This document shows positions 36,224-45,871 of a DNA stretch of 64,000 nucleotides, piece by piece. The stretch lies in contig NZ_RZHE01000011.1 in assembly GCF_003989825.1 (NCBI RefSeq), positions 88,059-152,058 on the forward strand, read 5' to 3'. Every line of letters starts with the position of its first letter. Within the stretch, counting starts at the first letter, position 1. The position numbers and the translations under genes are program-made. The stretch comes from Vreelandella populi. GTDB lineage: Bacteria > Pseudomonadota > Gammaproteobacteria > Pseudomonadales > Halomonadaceae. Under the pieces are notes generated by a model, which searched no databases, was not told where the DNA came from, and worked only from the letters and a program-made list of their open reading frames with translations.

Positions 36224-38136
36224 ATGAAACGCAGACAAGCGGATCGGCGCTGAGTGCCCGCCGCACCTGGAATATCGATCAGTGGGGAAGCGGCTACTTT
36301 GATGTAGACGATCACGGCCAAGCGCTGGTGCGCCCTTTAGGCAACGATACCGAAGGCCCTGCCCTGCCCCTGCGTGAACTGGTATACCAGCTGCAGGATG
36401 CCGGTCTGCGTTTGCCTGTTCTGGTTCGCTTTAGCGACATCCTTCATGACCGGGTAGAGCAGCTATGTGGCGCTTTTGATGCCGCCATGAGCGATATTGA
36501 TTATAAAGGTGGTTACACGGCGGTTTACCCCATCAAGGTTAACCAACAGCGCCGCGTAGTGGAGGAAATTCTGGCCACTTCCGAGCGTGGCAATGGCCGT
36601 GTGGGCCTGGAAGCAGGCAGCAAGCCCGAACTACTTGCCGTGCTCGCCCTCTCTGGTGGTGGCTCCTCATTAATTGTGTGTAACGGCTATAAGGACCGCG
36701 AGTACGTACGCCTTGCCCTGCTGGGCGAGAAACTTGGTCATCGCGTTTACCTAGTGGTGGAAAAGCTCTCAGAGCTTGCGATGATCATGGAAGAAGCGCG
36801 AGAGCTGGAGGTTACACCGCGTATTGGCTTGCGTGCGCGTCTGGCCTCGGTCGGGAAAGGCAAGTGGCAAAATACTGGCGGCGAAAAGTCCAAATTCGGC
36901 CTGACCGCCAGCCAGATTCTCGAAGTGGTGGAAACGCTGCGCGCCCAGAACGCCTTGGCAAGCCTGCAGCTAGTACATTTCCACTTGGGCTCGCAGATCG
37001 CCAATATTCGCGACATTCAGCGGGGCCTGCGCGAGTGCGCACGCTTTTATGAAAACCTCATCACACTGGGTGCGCCCATTGATACAGTGGACGTCGGCGG
37101 CGGCCTGGGCATTGACTATGAAGGCACCCGTTCGCGCAGCTACTGCTCGGCCAACTACTCCATGCGCGAATACGCCCGCAACGTGGTAAGCGCCTTCGCC
37201 CAGCTGTGTGAAGAGGCCAGCCTGCCCCAGCCCCACCTGATCAGTGAATCAGGCCGAGCGCTGACCGCGCACCACGCGGTGCTTATTACCAACGTGATCG
37301 GCGAGGAGCGCATTGACGATACGCCACCGGAAAAATCGTCCACGAAAGACCCGCAGGTGGATGACCTGTGGCGCGTCTTCGAGCAGCTGGAAATCCCTCA
37401 GGAGCCGCGCATGCTGGTCGAGGCCTGGCACGACCTGCTTCAGGCCGTGAGCGAGCTTCAAGACCGCTTCGTACTAGGGCTAAGCGATATCAACGCCCGT
37501 GCTGAAGGCGAGCGCCTTTATCTGGCCGCCTGCGCCCGTCTACGCAGTTTGCTGGATACTCGCAATCGTGCGCACCGCGAAATCATGGACGAGCTGGCCG
37601 AAAAGTTGGCTGACAAGCTGTTCGTGAACTTTTCGCTGTTCCAGTCGGTACCTGATGTATGGGGTATTGAGCAGATATTCCCGGTGCTGCCGCTAAGCGG
37701 GCTAAATCAAACTCCAACGCGCCGGGCAGTGATTCAGGATATTACCTGCGATTCCGATGGGCGTATCGATAGCTATGTGGATGGCCAAGGCGTGGAAAGC
37801 ACTCTACCGCTACCTGAGTGGCCATCTGAAGATGAGCGGTGGCTGGGTTTCTTCCTGGTCGGCGCTTATCAGGAAATTCTGGGCGATTTGCACAACCTGT
37901 TTGGCGACACCGACTCGGTTGATGCGGCGCTAAACGAACATGGCGAATGGGTGCTTTCCAACCCGCTGGCTGGCGATACCGTCGCTGCAGTACTGGCATA
38001 CGTTAATTTCGATGCCAGTGTACTCAAGCAAAAGCTGACCGAGCAGATCGTTAACAGCGGTTTTTCAGAGCAGGAACAGGAAAGCTTCGCGGCAAGCTTA
38101 AATGAGGGGCTGGAAGGCTATACCTATTTAGAGTAA
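36220..38136 (+). CDS. speA: Biosynthetic arginine decarboxylase
   Basis: Converts arginine to agmatine, the first step of the arginine route to putrescine and spermidine. A PLP-dependent fold III enzyme of 638 residues, close to E. coli SpeA (658). The PLP lysine is in GGYTAVYPIKVNQQRRVVEE, the phosphate-binding VDVGGGLGIDYEG is intact, and the C-terminal SLFQSVPDVWGIEQIFPV is the usual signature. It starts within the thrB stop and ends at a strong terminator. Confidence 0.96.
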   Translation: MNETQTSGSALSARRTWNIDQWGSGYFDVDDHGQALVRPLGNDTEGPALPLRELVYQLQDAGLRLPVLVRFSDILHDRVEQLCGAFDAAMSDIDYKGGYTAVYPIKVNQQRRVVEEILATSERGNGRVGLEAGSKPELLAVLALSGGGSSLIVCNGYKDREYVRLALLGEKLGHRVYLVVEKLSELAMIMEEARELEVTPRIGLRARLASVGKGKWQNTGGEKSKFGLTASQILEVVETLRAQNALASLQLVHFHLGSQIANIRDIQRGLRECARFYENLITLGAPIDTVDVGGGLGIDYEGTRSRSYCSANYSMREYARNVVSAFAQLCEEASLPQPHLISESGRALTAHHAVLITNVIGEERIDDTPPEKSSTKDPQVDDLWRVFEQLEIPQEPRMLVEAWHDLLQAVSELQDRFVLGLSDINARAEGERLYLAACARLRSLLDTRNRAHREIMDELAEKLADKLFVNFSLFQSVPDVWGIEQIFPVLPLSGLNQTPTRRAVIQDITCDSDGRIDSYVDGQGVESTLPLPEWPSEDERWLGFFLVGAYQEILGDLHNLFGDTDSVDAALNEHGEWVLSNPLAGDTVAAVLAYVNFDASVLKQKLTEQIVNSGFSEQEQESFAASLNEGLEGYTYLE

Positions 38137-38158
38137 CGCCTTCACCTCACTCTGTAGC

Positions 38159-38193
38159 AAAAAGCGCCCCTTGATAAGACAGGGGCGCTTTTT
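38159..38193 (+). terminator. Intrinsic terminator after speA (bidirectional)
   Basis: Stem AAAAGCGCCCC with GGGGCGCTTTT, an eleven-base loop and flanking A and T runs. It faces both speA and the convergent FAA hydrolase gene. Confidence 0.92.
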
Positions 38194-38209
38194 ATAGAGG
38201 AATGCTCGC

Positions 38210-38875
38210 TTATTCAGTAACGGAGGTATTGATTTCCAGACCGCCGGTCAGCGTCAAGCGTAATGCTATGCCTCGGGTTAACTCGCCAACGCCTGCAGGG
38301 GTGCCGGTTAAAATGACATCGCCAGGTTCGAGGGTGAAATGTCGGCTCATTTCCGCGACTAGGGAGGGAATCGCAAAAATCATATCCGAGCCTTCTCCAT
38401 GCTGGCGCTCTTCGCCATCAATTTCTAACGTGAACGCCAGTGCATTCCAGTTAGGTACGCGACTCAGAGGCAAGAACTTGGAGAGCGGGCAAGACCCGTC
38501 AAACCCCTTGGCAATTTCCCAGGGGTGGCCTTTCTCTTTTAACTTCGTTTGCACATCGCGTAGCGTTAAATCGAGTGCCAAGCCAATACCTACAATGGCG
38601 CGCTCGGCTTCATCAGGCGTGGCGTGAGCCAACGTTTCACCCACCAAGAGCGCAAGTTCTGCCTCATAGTGGACATCACCGCGTGAAAAAGGCGGGTTAA
38701 GCGGCTGTTCAATATCAACAACACTAGTGGCGGGCTTGATAAAGAGTAGCGGTTCGCTAGGAACTGGGTTGTCCAACTCTTTCGCGTGGTCTGCATAGTT
38801 GCGGCCAACGCATACCACTTTTCCCAACGCGTGGGGGAATTCCTGACCATCGGTAAATTGTGGAACAAGACGCAT
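38210..38875 (-). CDS. Fumarylacetoacetate hydrolase family protein (YcgM-like)
   Basis: A 221-residue enzyme of the FAA hydrolase family. KVVCVGRNYADHAKELDNPVP at the N-terminus and HYEAELALLV, LALDLTLRDVQTKLKEKGHPWEIAKGFDGS (in parts) and LTGTPAGVG mark it as the small YcgM/FAHD1-like type, with the metal-binding Glu-x-Glu in EAELAL. Members act as acylpyruvate hydrolases or oxaloacetate decarboxylases; the substrate is uncertain. The ATG at 38875 follows AAGGAGAA about ten bases upstream. Confidence 0.88.
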   Translation of the reverse strand: MRLVPQFTDGQEFPHALGKVVCVGRNYADHAKELDNPVPSEPLLFIKPATSVVDIEQPLNPPFSRGDVHYEAELALLVGETLAHATPDEAERAIVGIGLALDLTLRDVQTKLKEKGHPWEIAKGFDGSCPLSKFLPLSRVPNWNALAFTLEIDGEERQHGEGSDMIFAIPSLVAEMSRHFTLEPGDVILTGTPAGVGELTRGIALRLTLTGGLEINTSVTE

Positions 38876-38999
38876 GGGGGGTATTCTCCTTCTCATTGTG
38901 CGTATCGCCTTCTCAACGACAGACGCAACAGTCTACCTTACCTATGCGAATGTTCCACAACCTAATACGCGTATTACATTTACTCAGGAAATCACTACC

Positions 39000-39974
39000 C
39001 TAGCGGTCACTTTCGTCTGGCGCATGGGCGAGAAAATCCGGGCGGTGCTTAGCCGCTGCATAAGGCTCACGACAGCGATTGTCCGGGCGGTTGAACACAA
39101 AGAACACATTACTGCGCGGGTCAGGCGACAAGTTGGCGTTGGAGGCATGCAAGGTATTGCAATCGAACAGTAAGAGTCCGCCTGCTTTCCCTTTAGGTGC
39201 TTCAATACCATGTTCAGCGACGAGTTGCGTCAATGCTTCAGCGCTGGGTACACCGACTTCCTGCGCTTTCAGTGAACTCTTGTGGTTATCCTCTGGTGTT
39301 TGCCCAAGGCACGGCACAAACTTCATATGCGAACCCGGGATCAGCATGAGGGGTCCATTGAACTCGTGGTTATCAGTCAGTATCAATGAGGCACTTACTG
39401 CATGCATACCCGGCATACCGTCCTCTGCATGCCAGGTTTCAAAATCTGAATGCCAGTTGAAACCCTTGCCTGCAAACCCAGGCTTATAGTTGATACGCGA
39501 CTGGTGCACATAGGGGTCATCACCAATAATCTGGCGAGCCGCACCGGCCACGCGCTCATCATGTGCCAGGGCACCCAAGCGCTCTGATAGCTTATGCACT
39601 GCAAATAATGAACGAATTTCATTACTTTCAGGTTCGGTAATACTGAAATCCTTATTGCGGTATTCATCAGTGCTCATCAAAGACTGCATTTCTTCACGCA
39701 GCTCATCAAGCTCATTACCGGTAATAAGGTTTGGGATAAATAAAAATCCCTTCCGCTCAAACTCATCAAGCTGAGCTTCACTCAAGGGGCCCGACAGGTG
39801 TCGCCCCTTGATGACAGCATCGTGGCGCGGCTGCCAGAGCGTTTCTGGAGGATTGGTCAAACGTGACGGATAGGCATCCTGAACGTTTGCAGATTGTGAA
39901 GAAGGAATATCGGCTAATTCACTATACTGTTTGTGCGCTGTTACGTTATTGAGAGATAGATTGCTGACTGTCAT
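39000..39974 (-). CDS. ectD: Ectoine hydroxylase
   Basis: A 2-oxoglutarate and Fe(II)-dependent dioxygenase that converts ectoine to 5-hydroxyectoine, a compatible solute used against salt and heat. The signature FNWHSDFETWHAEDGMPGM is the diagnostic EctD motif. Iron ligands are H175, D177 and H276 (in LHASNANLS), and the Arg binding 2-oxoglutarate lies in the following PRSNVFFVFN. At 324 residues it has the size of the known enzymes (about 310-330). AAGGAG precedes the ATG. It stands alone, without ectABC in this window. Confidence 0.95.
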   Translation of the reverse strand: MTVSNLSLNNVTAHKQYSELADIPSSQSANVQDAYPSRLTNPPETLWQPRHDAVIKGRHLSGPLSEAQLDEFERKGFLFIPNLITGNELDELREEMQSLMSTDEYRNKDFSITEPESNEIRSLFAVHKLSERLGALAHDERVAGAARQIIGDDPYVHQSRINYKPGFAGKGFNWHSDFETWHAEDGMPGMHAVSASLILTDNHEFNGPLMLIPGSHMKFVPCLGQTPEDNHKSSLKAQEVGVPSAEALTQLVAEHGIEAPKGKAGGLLLFDCNTLHASNANLSPDPRSNVFFVFNRPDNRCREPYAAAKHRPDFLAHAPDESDR

Positions 39975-40523
39975 CTAATCCACTCCTTGTATGATTAAAT
40001 TTCAGATCAATGTCATGCTCTAACAAGGTAGACAACACACGCATGAGTGCAAGCCATCAAACAGCCTTAATAAACACCCTCATTAAAAAGCCTTTTTTAT
40101 CAAGGGTATACCTAAATAAAATTCTTCATAATGGCTATAACCCCCTTGTTCTATAACCCTACTGAACCCTTTAAAATGCCGTTAGGTTAAATTTCTCCAA
40201 AAACATAAATTTAAAAAAACATTATTTTAATTGAATCTTAAAAAGTTATTTATTAGCTTTAAAGCATAACGAACTTACTTAAAACTTCAGCCTGTTTTAC
40301 ATGGATGCCAAGTAGTAGACTTGGCTTTTATATTTCACTTGTAATTCATATGCTACACAAACCTACTTACATTAAAGCTATTAGCAATAGTTTAATTAAA
40401 AAATTTATTAACAACAAAACTTACGAATAAACTATTTCGCTGAGTTAAAAACGCAGCCTATAAATATAGTTACTTAAACGTAGAAAGCTCTTTCATATGG
40501 GAAAGAGCTACTAAATTACCAAT
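39975..40523. other. AT-rich intergenic region between ectD and the Crp/Fnr gene
   Basis: No gene seen in these 549 bases. They are strongly AT-rich, with stops in all frames. The right end carries the terminator of the Crp/Fnr gene; the left end must hold the ectD promoter. The composition contrasts with the GC-rich core to the left. Confidence 0.5.
40486..40509 (-). terminator. Hairpin terminator of the Crp/Fnr-type gene
   Basis: A perfect 9-base inverted repeat (AGCTCTTTC with GAAAGAGCT) and a six-base loop, 15 bases beyond the stop, followed on the minus strand by TTCTACG. The T run is short, so termination may be partial. Confidence 0.6.
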
Positions 40524-41327
40524 TTAATCAAGACGGATATGGCCATAAATAAAATCACTATCAAATCCTGTCGACCTGGCCATTTCTTCAGGCTTTAAAA
40601 GCTTTATACTGCTTCTCGTTTTACGAATAAACTTCTTTTGTTCCAGAGCAGTCATACAGCGACTAACATGGACACTAGTAATCCCTAAAAGCTCTCCCAC
40701 CACATCTTGCGTAATAGGAAACGAATAAATGTTGGTTTTTAGCAAACCTTTAAAACAAAAACGCGAATAAATTTCTAATAAAAAATGGGCAACACGTTCT
40801 TCAGAACGATGGTGTGTGCAGCTTCGTAAACGTTCAATCGTGATGTTATCGTTAACCATGATATAAGACATCACGGCTTTTCTTATTTCCAGATTTGTCT
40901 TGAAAAGTTCGTGTACATCTTCAACAGATATTTTCTCTAGTTTACAATTAGTTAATGCTAGAATAACGATATCATGGTTTTCAAAGAAACTCTCGCGTAC
41001 ACCAATAATATCGCCGGGCATAAATACGTTACATATATCTTGGCCGCGTTTACTAGTGGCATGACTTAAGCTTGCCCAACCTTCTTTAACTAGAAATATA
41101 TCTGCTCGCCCATCGGAAAGGGAAAACATCTTTTGATTTCTTTTTAATTCAACCGGTTTTTTACGTACTTCATTTAAAGAAGTTATTGTTTCGTCGCTCA
41201 ATTCTTCATATAAGCCCAGTACACCTTCCAGCGTTATATCGAAACTTTTAGTCTCGAAGTTATTAACGCAATTACTAAAACTTTTCTTATCCATAAGCTC
41301 ATGATTTCCAACAATTACCTGATCCAT
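40524..41327 (-). CDS. Crp/Fnr-family transcriptional regulator
   Basis: A 267-residue DNA-binding regulator: a cyclic-nucleotide-binding-like domain (FMPGDIIGVRESFFENHDIVILALTN, read in parts; FMPGDIIG is the conserved turn) and a C-terminal winged helix (ITQDVVGELLGITSVHVSRCMTALEQKKFI) typical of Crp/Fnr. It lacks the four Cys of FNR (only C20 in its N-terminus) and I could not identify the cAMP-contact residues, so its signal is unknown. AAGGAG precedes the ATG. It is divergent from the ATP-grasp operon across a 480-base region, which suggests it controls that operon, itself, or both. Confidence 0.85.
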   Translation of the reverse strand: MDQVIVGNHELMDKKSFSNCVNNFETKSFDITLEGVLGLYEELSDETITSLNEVRKKPVELKRNQKMFSLSDGRADIFLVKEGWASLSHATSKRGQDICNVFMPGDIIGVRESFFENHDIVILALTNCKLEKISVEDVHELFKTNLEIRKAVMSYIMVNDNITIERLRSCTHHRSEERVAHFLLEIYSRFCFKGLLKTNIYSFPITQDVVGELLGITSVHVSRCMTALEQKKFIRKTRSSIKLLKPEEMARSTGFDSDFIYGHIRLD

Positions 41328-41807
41328 TTCTACACTCCTTTGTAGTTAGACACAAGCTGTACATAACATATTAAATGTAAAATCTTAATATAACTAAAAG
41401 AGACAAGGGGCGAGAAAAATATAGTCAACTACGAAAATATAAACAAGGACTATTTGTATTAACAGGCTGGGTACAAAAGCACTAGCGAAGGATAAGCAAG
41501 ATAAAAATTTAACAATTATTAAAATTATCCGCTTACTTCCCCTCAATCCTCAATTAATCCATTCCCTGACCATACCTATTGCCAACTTAATTTAGCAATC
41601 AGTGTTACATTCATAAACATTATGAAACCTCAGCTCTCTTCTAATGATAGAAAACTGTTATTTACAAAACTAATTACAACATAGATTAGATTATTGCAAT
41701 TCAGGAACTTATAAAAATTACATATATCAAGGCAAGCTATTAATCATTTATCGTACACTTAACTTGCTGTACTAGGTGTAGTCTTTTCTAGATTCAAGGA
41801 GAGAATG
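41328..41807. other. Divergent AT-rich control region of the Crp/Fnr and ATP-grasp genes
   Basis: No gene seen in 480 bases. It must contain both promoters. The ribosome site AAGGAGAG for the ATP-grasp gene is at 41797-41804. I found no clear Crp/Fnr-type palindrome by eye. Confidence 0.5.
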
Positions 41808-43100
41808 ATGAAGCGTAATATCTTTGTTATTGCTTTAGAAGATAAACAGCGTCATGCAATGGAAACATTACGTGAAGCGAAATCATTAGAAATTCATGAG
41901 TTACTTAGTGTTGACACGGCAGTCGAAGCTGAAAAAATATCTTTTAATCAACTTTTAAAAGAAGCAAAAGCTCACCTAGATAACTTCTCTGGTTCAATCG
42001 ATGGCATTATTGCTCAATGGGACTTTCCAACGAGTGTATTAGTCCCCCTTCTCTGCAAGCAGTACCATATTCCTTCGCCTACTATTACCAGTGTTCTAAC
42101 CTGCGAACATAAATTCTGGAGTCGTATTGAACAGGAAAAGGTAATTCCCGACGTTGTCCCTGACTTCTGTGGCGTGGATCCCTTCAAAGAAAATCCGATT
42201 GAGCAGGTAACTCTTGATTTTCCTTTTTGGATAAAGCCGGTAAAAGCATTTTCTTCCCACCTTGGCTTCAAGGTGGAGAATCAGGTGCAATTTGATCAAG
42301 CCATTGAAGAAATACGTAAAGGTATTCGACAGCTTGGCGATCCTTTCAATGAAGCGCTTGAGTACGCTGACTTACCGGAAGAGATTAAAGAGCTGGATGG
42401 TAATTCCTGTATTGCTGAAGAGATCGTAAAGGGTGTTCAGGCAGCTCCTGAGGGTACGGTTTTTCAGGGAGAGTTCAATGTGCACGGTATTATTTCCCAG
42501 CCTAGGGCGGATGATTCATTAACGCTTTATGACCGTCTGGAATACCCAAGCAATTTGCCAGAGCATGTACACCATAAAATGGTAGAAACCGCTAAAACGT
42601 TTCTTACTCATATTGGCTACGATAATGGCTGCTTTAATGCTGAATTCATGTGGGACGAAGCGACTGACAAACTCTGGCTCATTGAAGTCAATACGCGTAT
42701 TTCGCAGTCGCATAGCGAGATATTTGTCTTAGTTGATGGAATGTCCAACCACGAAGTGGCTATCGATATCGCCTTAGGCCAACGGCCTTCGCTTTTAAAC
42801 CGTCAGGGGGTGGCACCTGTAGCGGCAAAATGCTTTATCCCTTACGTCCATGAAGATGGCTTCGTTACACGGGTGCCCAGCAAAGAGAACATACAGGCGT
42901 TGCAACAACGCTTGCCACACACTGATGTGTGTCTTGATGTTGCCCCAGGCCAGCGTCTTAGCGATTTACTTCACCAGGATAGCTTTTGCTATCGCTTAGG
43001 TACGCTTTATATCACCGGCAATAACCACGAGGAGATCGAAGAACGCTATAAATTCTGTTTAGACTTTCTAGATTTTGAAATCGAAAAAGTGGATCTTTGA
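41808..43100 (+). CDS. ATP-grasp ligase of unknown substrate
   Basis: A 430-residue enzyme of the ATP-grasp superfamily, nearest by eye to the L-amino-acid/dipeptide ligase and biotin-carboxylase-like branches. An N-terminal Rossmann-like domain is followed by the ATP-grasp fold: FWIKPVKAFSSHLG supplies the ATP-binding Lys, and NAEFMWDEATDKLWLIEVNTRIS carries the metal-binding Glu and Asn residues. Such enzymes join a carboxylate to an amine using ATP. The ATG at 41808 is spaced six bases from GGAG; an ATG at 41805 is too close. The hydrolase gene starts ten bases downstream, so they form an operon. Function is not assigned. Confidence 0.8.
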   Translation: MKRNIFVIALEDKQRHAMETLREAKSLEIHELLSVDTAVEAEKISFNQLLKEAKAHLDNFSGSIDGIIAQWDFPTSVLVPLLCKQYHIPSPTITSVLTCEHKFWSRIEQEKVIPDVVPDFCGVDPFKENPIEQVTLDFPFWIKPVKAFSSHLGFKVENQVQFDQAIEEIRKGIRQLGDPFNEALEYADLPEEIKELDGNSCIAEEIVKGVQAAPEGTVFQGEFNVHGIISQPRADDSLTLYDRLEYPSNLPEHVHHKMVETAKTFLTHIGYDNGCFNAEFMWDEATDKLWLIEVNTRISQSHSEIFVLVDGMSNHEVAIDIALGQRPSLLNRQGVAPVAAKCFIPYVHEDGFVTRVPSKENIQALQQRLPHTDVCLDVAPGQRLSDLLHQDSFCYRLGTLYITGNNHEEIEERYKFCLDFLDFEIEKVDL

Positions 43101-43110
43101 AGGGGGTAGA

Positions 43111-45150
43111 ATGGAAGTTATTAACGACTTTCCTTATAACGTCCGCGAGATAGAAAATGTCTTTATCCCCATGCGCGATGGCAAACAATTAGCGGCGCGC
43201 ATTTGGTTGCCTGAAGCTACTCAGGATACTCCAATGCCCGCCATCATGGAGTATATCCCTTATCGTAAGCGTGATATTACGCGTGGCCGTGATGCGGCGA
43301 ATCATCCTTACCTGGCCGGCCATGGCTACGTATGTGTTCGGGTGGATATGCGCGGCAGTGGCGACTCCGATGGAGTACTCACTGACGAATATACCCAGCA
43401 AGAGCAATTAGATGCAGTGGATGCCATCGAGTGGATTGCCAACCAGTCTTGGTGTGATGGCAGTGTCGGCATGATGGGTATTTCATGGGGTGGTTTTAAC
43501 AGCCTGCAAGTTGCCGCCAAGCAGCCCCCGGCACTAAAAGCGATCATCAGCTTATGTTCAAGCGATGACCTTTATGCCGACAATATGCACTATATGGGTG
43601 GCTGTCTGCTCGGGGATAACTTATCCGAAGCGACCGTTATGCTCGCCTTTAATGCCTTACCTCCAGATCCTCTTATTGTTGGTGACCGCTGGCGGGATAT
43701 GTGGCACGAGCGCATGGAAGATAGCGGCCTGTGGATTGATAAATGGCTGCGCCACCAGCGCCGCAGCGAATACTGGTCGGCTAGTTCCGTTTGCGAATAC
43801 TACGACGCTGTACGCTGCCCAGTGTATGCCATTGGGGGCTGGGCGGATGGCTTTACCAATACCGTTTTCAGATTAATGGAGCATTTGGAGGTCCCACGCA
43901 AGGGGCTTATTGGCCCCTGGGGCCATAAGTATCCTCATCAGGGTATTCCAGGGCCTGCCATTGGCTTTCTTCAGGAAGCGCTGCGCTGGTGGGACTACTG
44001 GTTGAAAGGCAAAGAAAACGGAATTATGGATGAACCCATGCTGCGCGCCTGGGAGCAAGACAGCGTACCTCCGGATAATTCCTATGAAGACAGGCCCGGC
44101 CGCTGGATTGCAGAGCCTTTATGGCCTTCCAGCAACATCCAGCAGCAGTGCTATTTATTGTCCCCTTATCGGTTAACTCCTCTGCCCTCGAATAGCGAGC
44201 CTGAATATAACCCTGAGCCTACTACCATGGGGCTACAGTCACCATTAAGTGTAGGCCTGGCAGCTGGTAAATGGTGTTCTTATGCTGCTACGCCGGATTT
44301 GCCTGGTGATCAGCGCGAGGAGGATGGTGGCTCTCTTATTTTCAGTACCGATGCTTTAGCCGAACCGTTAAATATTTTCGGTACGCCCTCTCTGGAACTG
44401 GAGGTTTCCAGCAATCAGCCGCAAGCGATGCTGGCAGTGCGTCTTTCTGATGTAGCGCCAGACGGTAAAGCCACCCGAGTGACTTACGGTCTGCTCAACC
44501 TTACACACCGCGATAGCGATGCAGAACCAACGCCACTTGAGCCGCACCGCACTTATCGGGTCACGATTGATATGAACGGTATCGCGCAAAAATTTCCGGC
44601 AGGGCATCAATTACGGGTTTCTATCTCAACCTCCTACTGGCCACTTGCCTGGTTGCCCCCAAAACCTGCCCAGGTGGATATTTCCTTTAATCACTGTGTG
44701 CTTAAGCTGCCTGTTCGCACAGCTGAACATCACGAGGATGGCTTAACACACTTTGAGGCGCCTCAGTCTGCTCAACCTCTAGATATCACTAACCTAGCAC
44801 CCAGCCAGCATAACTGGCTACTGCACCGAGACTTGGCTACTAAGGAGTCCACCTTGGAGGTCGTTAATGACCAAGGGTGTTTTCGCATTAACGATATAGG
44901 CACCGAGATTCATAGAAGTGCCCATGAGTATTACACTACCGTCGATAATGACTTCACCTCGGCTTGCGGGGAGACCCAAACTGAAAGCTCGTTTAAACGC
45001 GGCGATTGGCATACGGAGGTTTACACGCGTACCGTGCTGAGCTGCACTGAAACCGACTTTATCATCCATGCTCAGATGGATGCTTATGAAGGACAGTACA
45101 GGGTATTCTCGAAAAACTGGGAGTCGACTATTCCACGGGATCTTCTGTAG
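43111..45150 (+). CDS. CocE/PepX-type (X-Pro dipeptidyl-peptidase-like) serine hydrolase
   Basis: A 680-residue alpha/beta hydrolase of the CocE/NonD family (S15-like). An N-terminal catalytic domain contains the nucleophile in GISWGGFNS, an Asp in IGGWADGFTN and a His in GPWGHKYPHQG. A jelly-roll C-terminal domain (VTYGLLNLTHRDSD, RVSISTSYWPLAW) and an extra tail of about 100 residues follow. The family cleaves esters, amides or N-terminal X-Pro bonds. No signal peptide is visible, so it should act in the cytosol. GGGGGT precedes the ATG. It is paired with the ATP-grasp gene, which suggests related substrates. Confidence 0.85.
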   Translation: MEVINDFPYNVREIENVFIPMRDGKQLAARIWLPEATQDTPMPAIMEYIPYRKRDITRGRDAANHPYLAGHGYVCVRVDMRGSGDSDGVLTDEYTQQEQLDAVDAIEWIANQSWCDGSVGMMGISWGGFNSLQVAAKQPPALKAIISLCSSDDLYADNMHYMGGCLLGDNLSEATVMLAFNALPPDPLIVGDRWRDMWHERMEDSGLWIDKWLRHQRRSEYWSASSVCEYYDAVRCPVYAIGGWADGFTNTVFRLMEHLEVPRKGLIGPWGHKYPHQGIPGPAIGFLQEALRWWDYWLKGKENGIMDEPMLRAWEQDSVPPDNSYEDRPGRWIAEPLWPSSNIQQQCYLLSPYRLTPLPSNSEPEYNPEPTTMGLQSPLSVGLAAGKWCSYAATPDLPGDQREEDGGSLIFSTDALAEPLNIFGTPSLELEVSSNQPQAMLAVRLSDVAPDGKATRVTYGLLNLTHRDSDAEPTPLEPHRTYRVTIDMNGIAQKFPAGHQLRVSISTSYWPLAWLPPKPAQVDISFNHCVLKLPVRTAEHHEDGLTHFEAPQSAQPLDITNLAPSQHNWLLHRDLATKESTLEVVNDQGCFRINDIGTEIHRSAHEYYTTVDNDFTSACGETQTESSFKRGDWHTEVYTRTVLSCTETDFIIHAQMDAYEGQYRVFSKNWESTIPRDLL

Positions 45151-45189
45151 AGCAGTCTCTATAGGGGTTAGGTAGTCATTAGACCCAAT

Positions 45190-45217
45190 AAAGCCGCCCA
45201 AGTTGGGCGGCTTTTTT
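45190..45217 (+). terminator. Intrinsic terminator of the ATP-grasp/CocE operon
   Basis: Stem AAAGCCGCCCA with TGGGCGGCTTT and a three-base loop followed by a T run. It lies about 40 bases after the hydrolase stop. Confidence 0.92.
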
Positions 45218-45322
45218 ATGAATCAACAAGATATAACGCATGAGATAAAACTAGCTAGAAAAAACCTCGGTAACTCATTACCGAGGAAAGGGCTTAACTA
45301 GTGAAGAGCGTGACGAAGGCGC

Positions 45323-45826
45323 CTAACGCTTGGCGCGCAGGTTGTCATCATCCGCGCGATGTAAAAATTGTGTGGTGGTCGATTCAAGGTGATCGGACAA
45401 CCAGGCAGCCATAGCCTCTTCTTCCTTGAGGATCTCTCTGCATACCTGAGCAACTCCAGTCTGGCCCGCGCTTTCAGCAGCCTGGATTAATGCCTTGTAG
45501 TTGGCAATTTCAAAATGCTCAAAGGCATAGCAGGCAATACTACCTTTCATAACTTCGTCGCCTGCCATCATACCGCCCATCGCCTGACCAAAAGCGGTTA
45601 ACTTGCCGCCTAAATCTTTTAGCGCAGAAGTATCAATATCTATTCCGGCCATTGCCTGTTCCAGACGATCAGACTGATGGCGAGTTTCATTTAAGTGCTG
45701 CTCAATTCGCGCTTGCAGCTCTGGGTAATCGACCAAGCGCTCTGCTTGAGATTTCAGCATTTTCTCAGCTTGCTGCTCCATAGCATGTGCATCGCGCAAC
45801 CAGTTTTCTAGATACTTGGTTTCCAT
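45323..45826 (-). CDS. DUF892 (YciE/YciF-like) ferritin-like protein
   Basis: A 167-residue four-helix protein of the YciE/YciF family, linked to osmotic and general stress. The repeated Glu/His pattern typical of ferritin-like di-iron proteins is present: LNETRHQSDRLEQ, YAFEHFEIANYKALI and ILKEEEAMAAWLSDHL. It has no signal peptide. AAGGAG precedes the ATG. It is 45 bases downstream of the manganese catalase gene on the same strand, so the pair is probably an operon for oxidative or stationary-phase protection. Confidence 0.88.
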   Translation of the reverse strand: METKYLENWLRDAHAMEQQAEKMLKSQAERLVDYPELQARIEQHLNETRHQSDRLEQAMAGIDIDTSALKDLGGKLTAFGQAMGGMMAGDEVMKGSIACYAFEHFEIANYKALIQAAESAGQTGVAQVCREILKEEEAMAAWLSDHLESTTTQFLHRADDDNLRAKR

Positions 45827-45871
45827 CGTGCTTACTCCTTTTTAAAAAAATACTGAGTTATCTACAATCGC

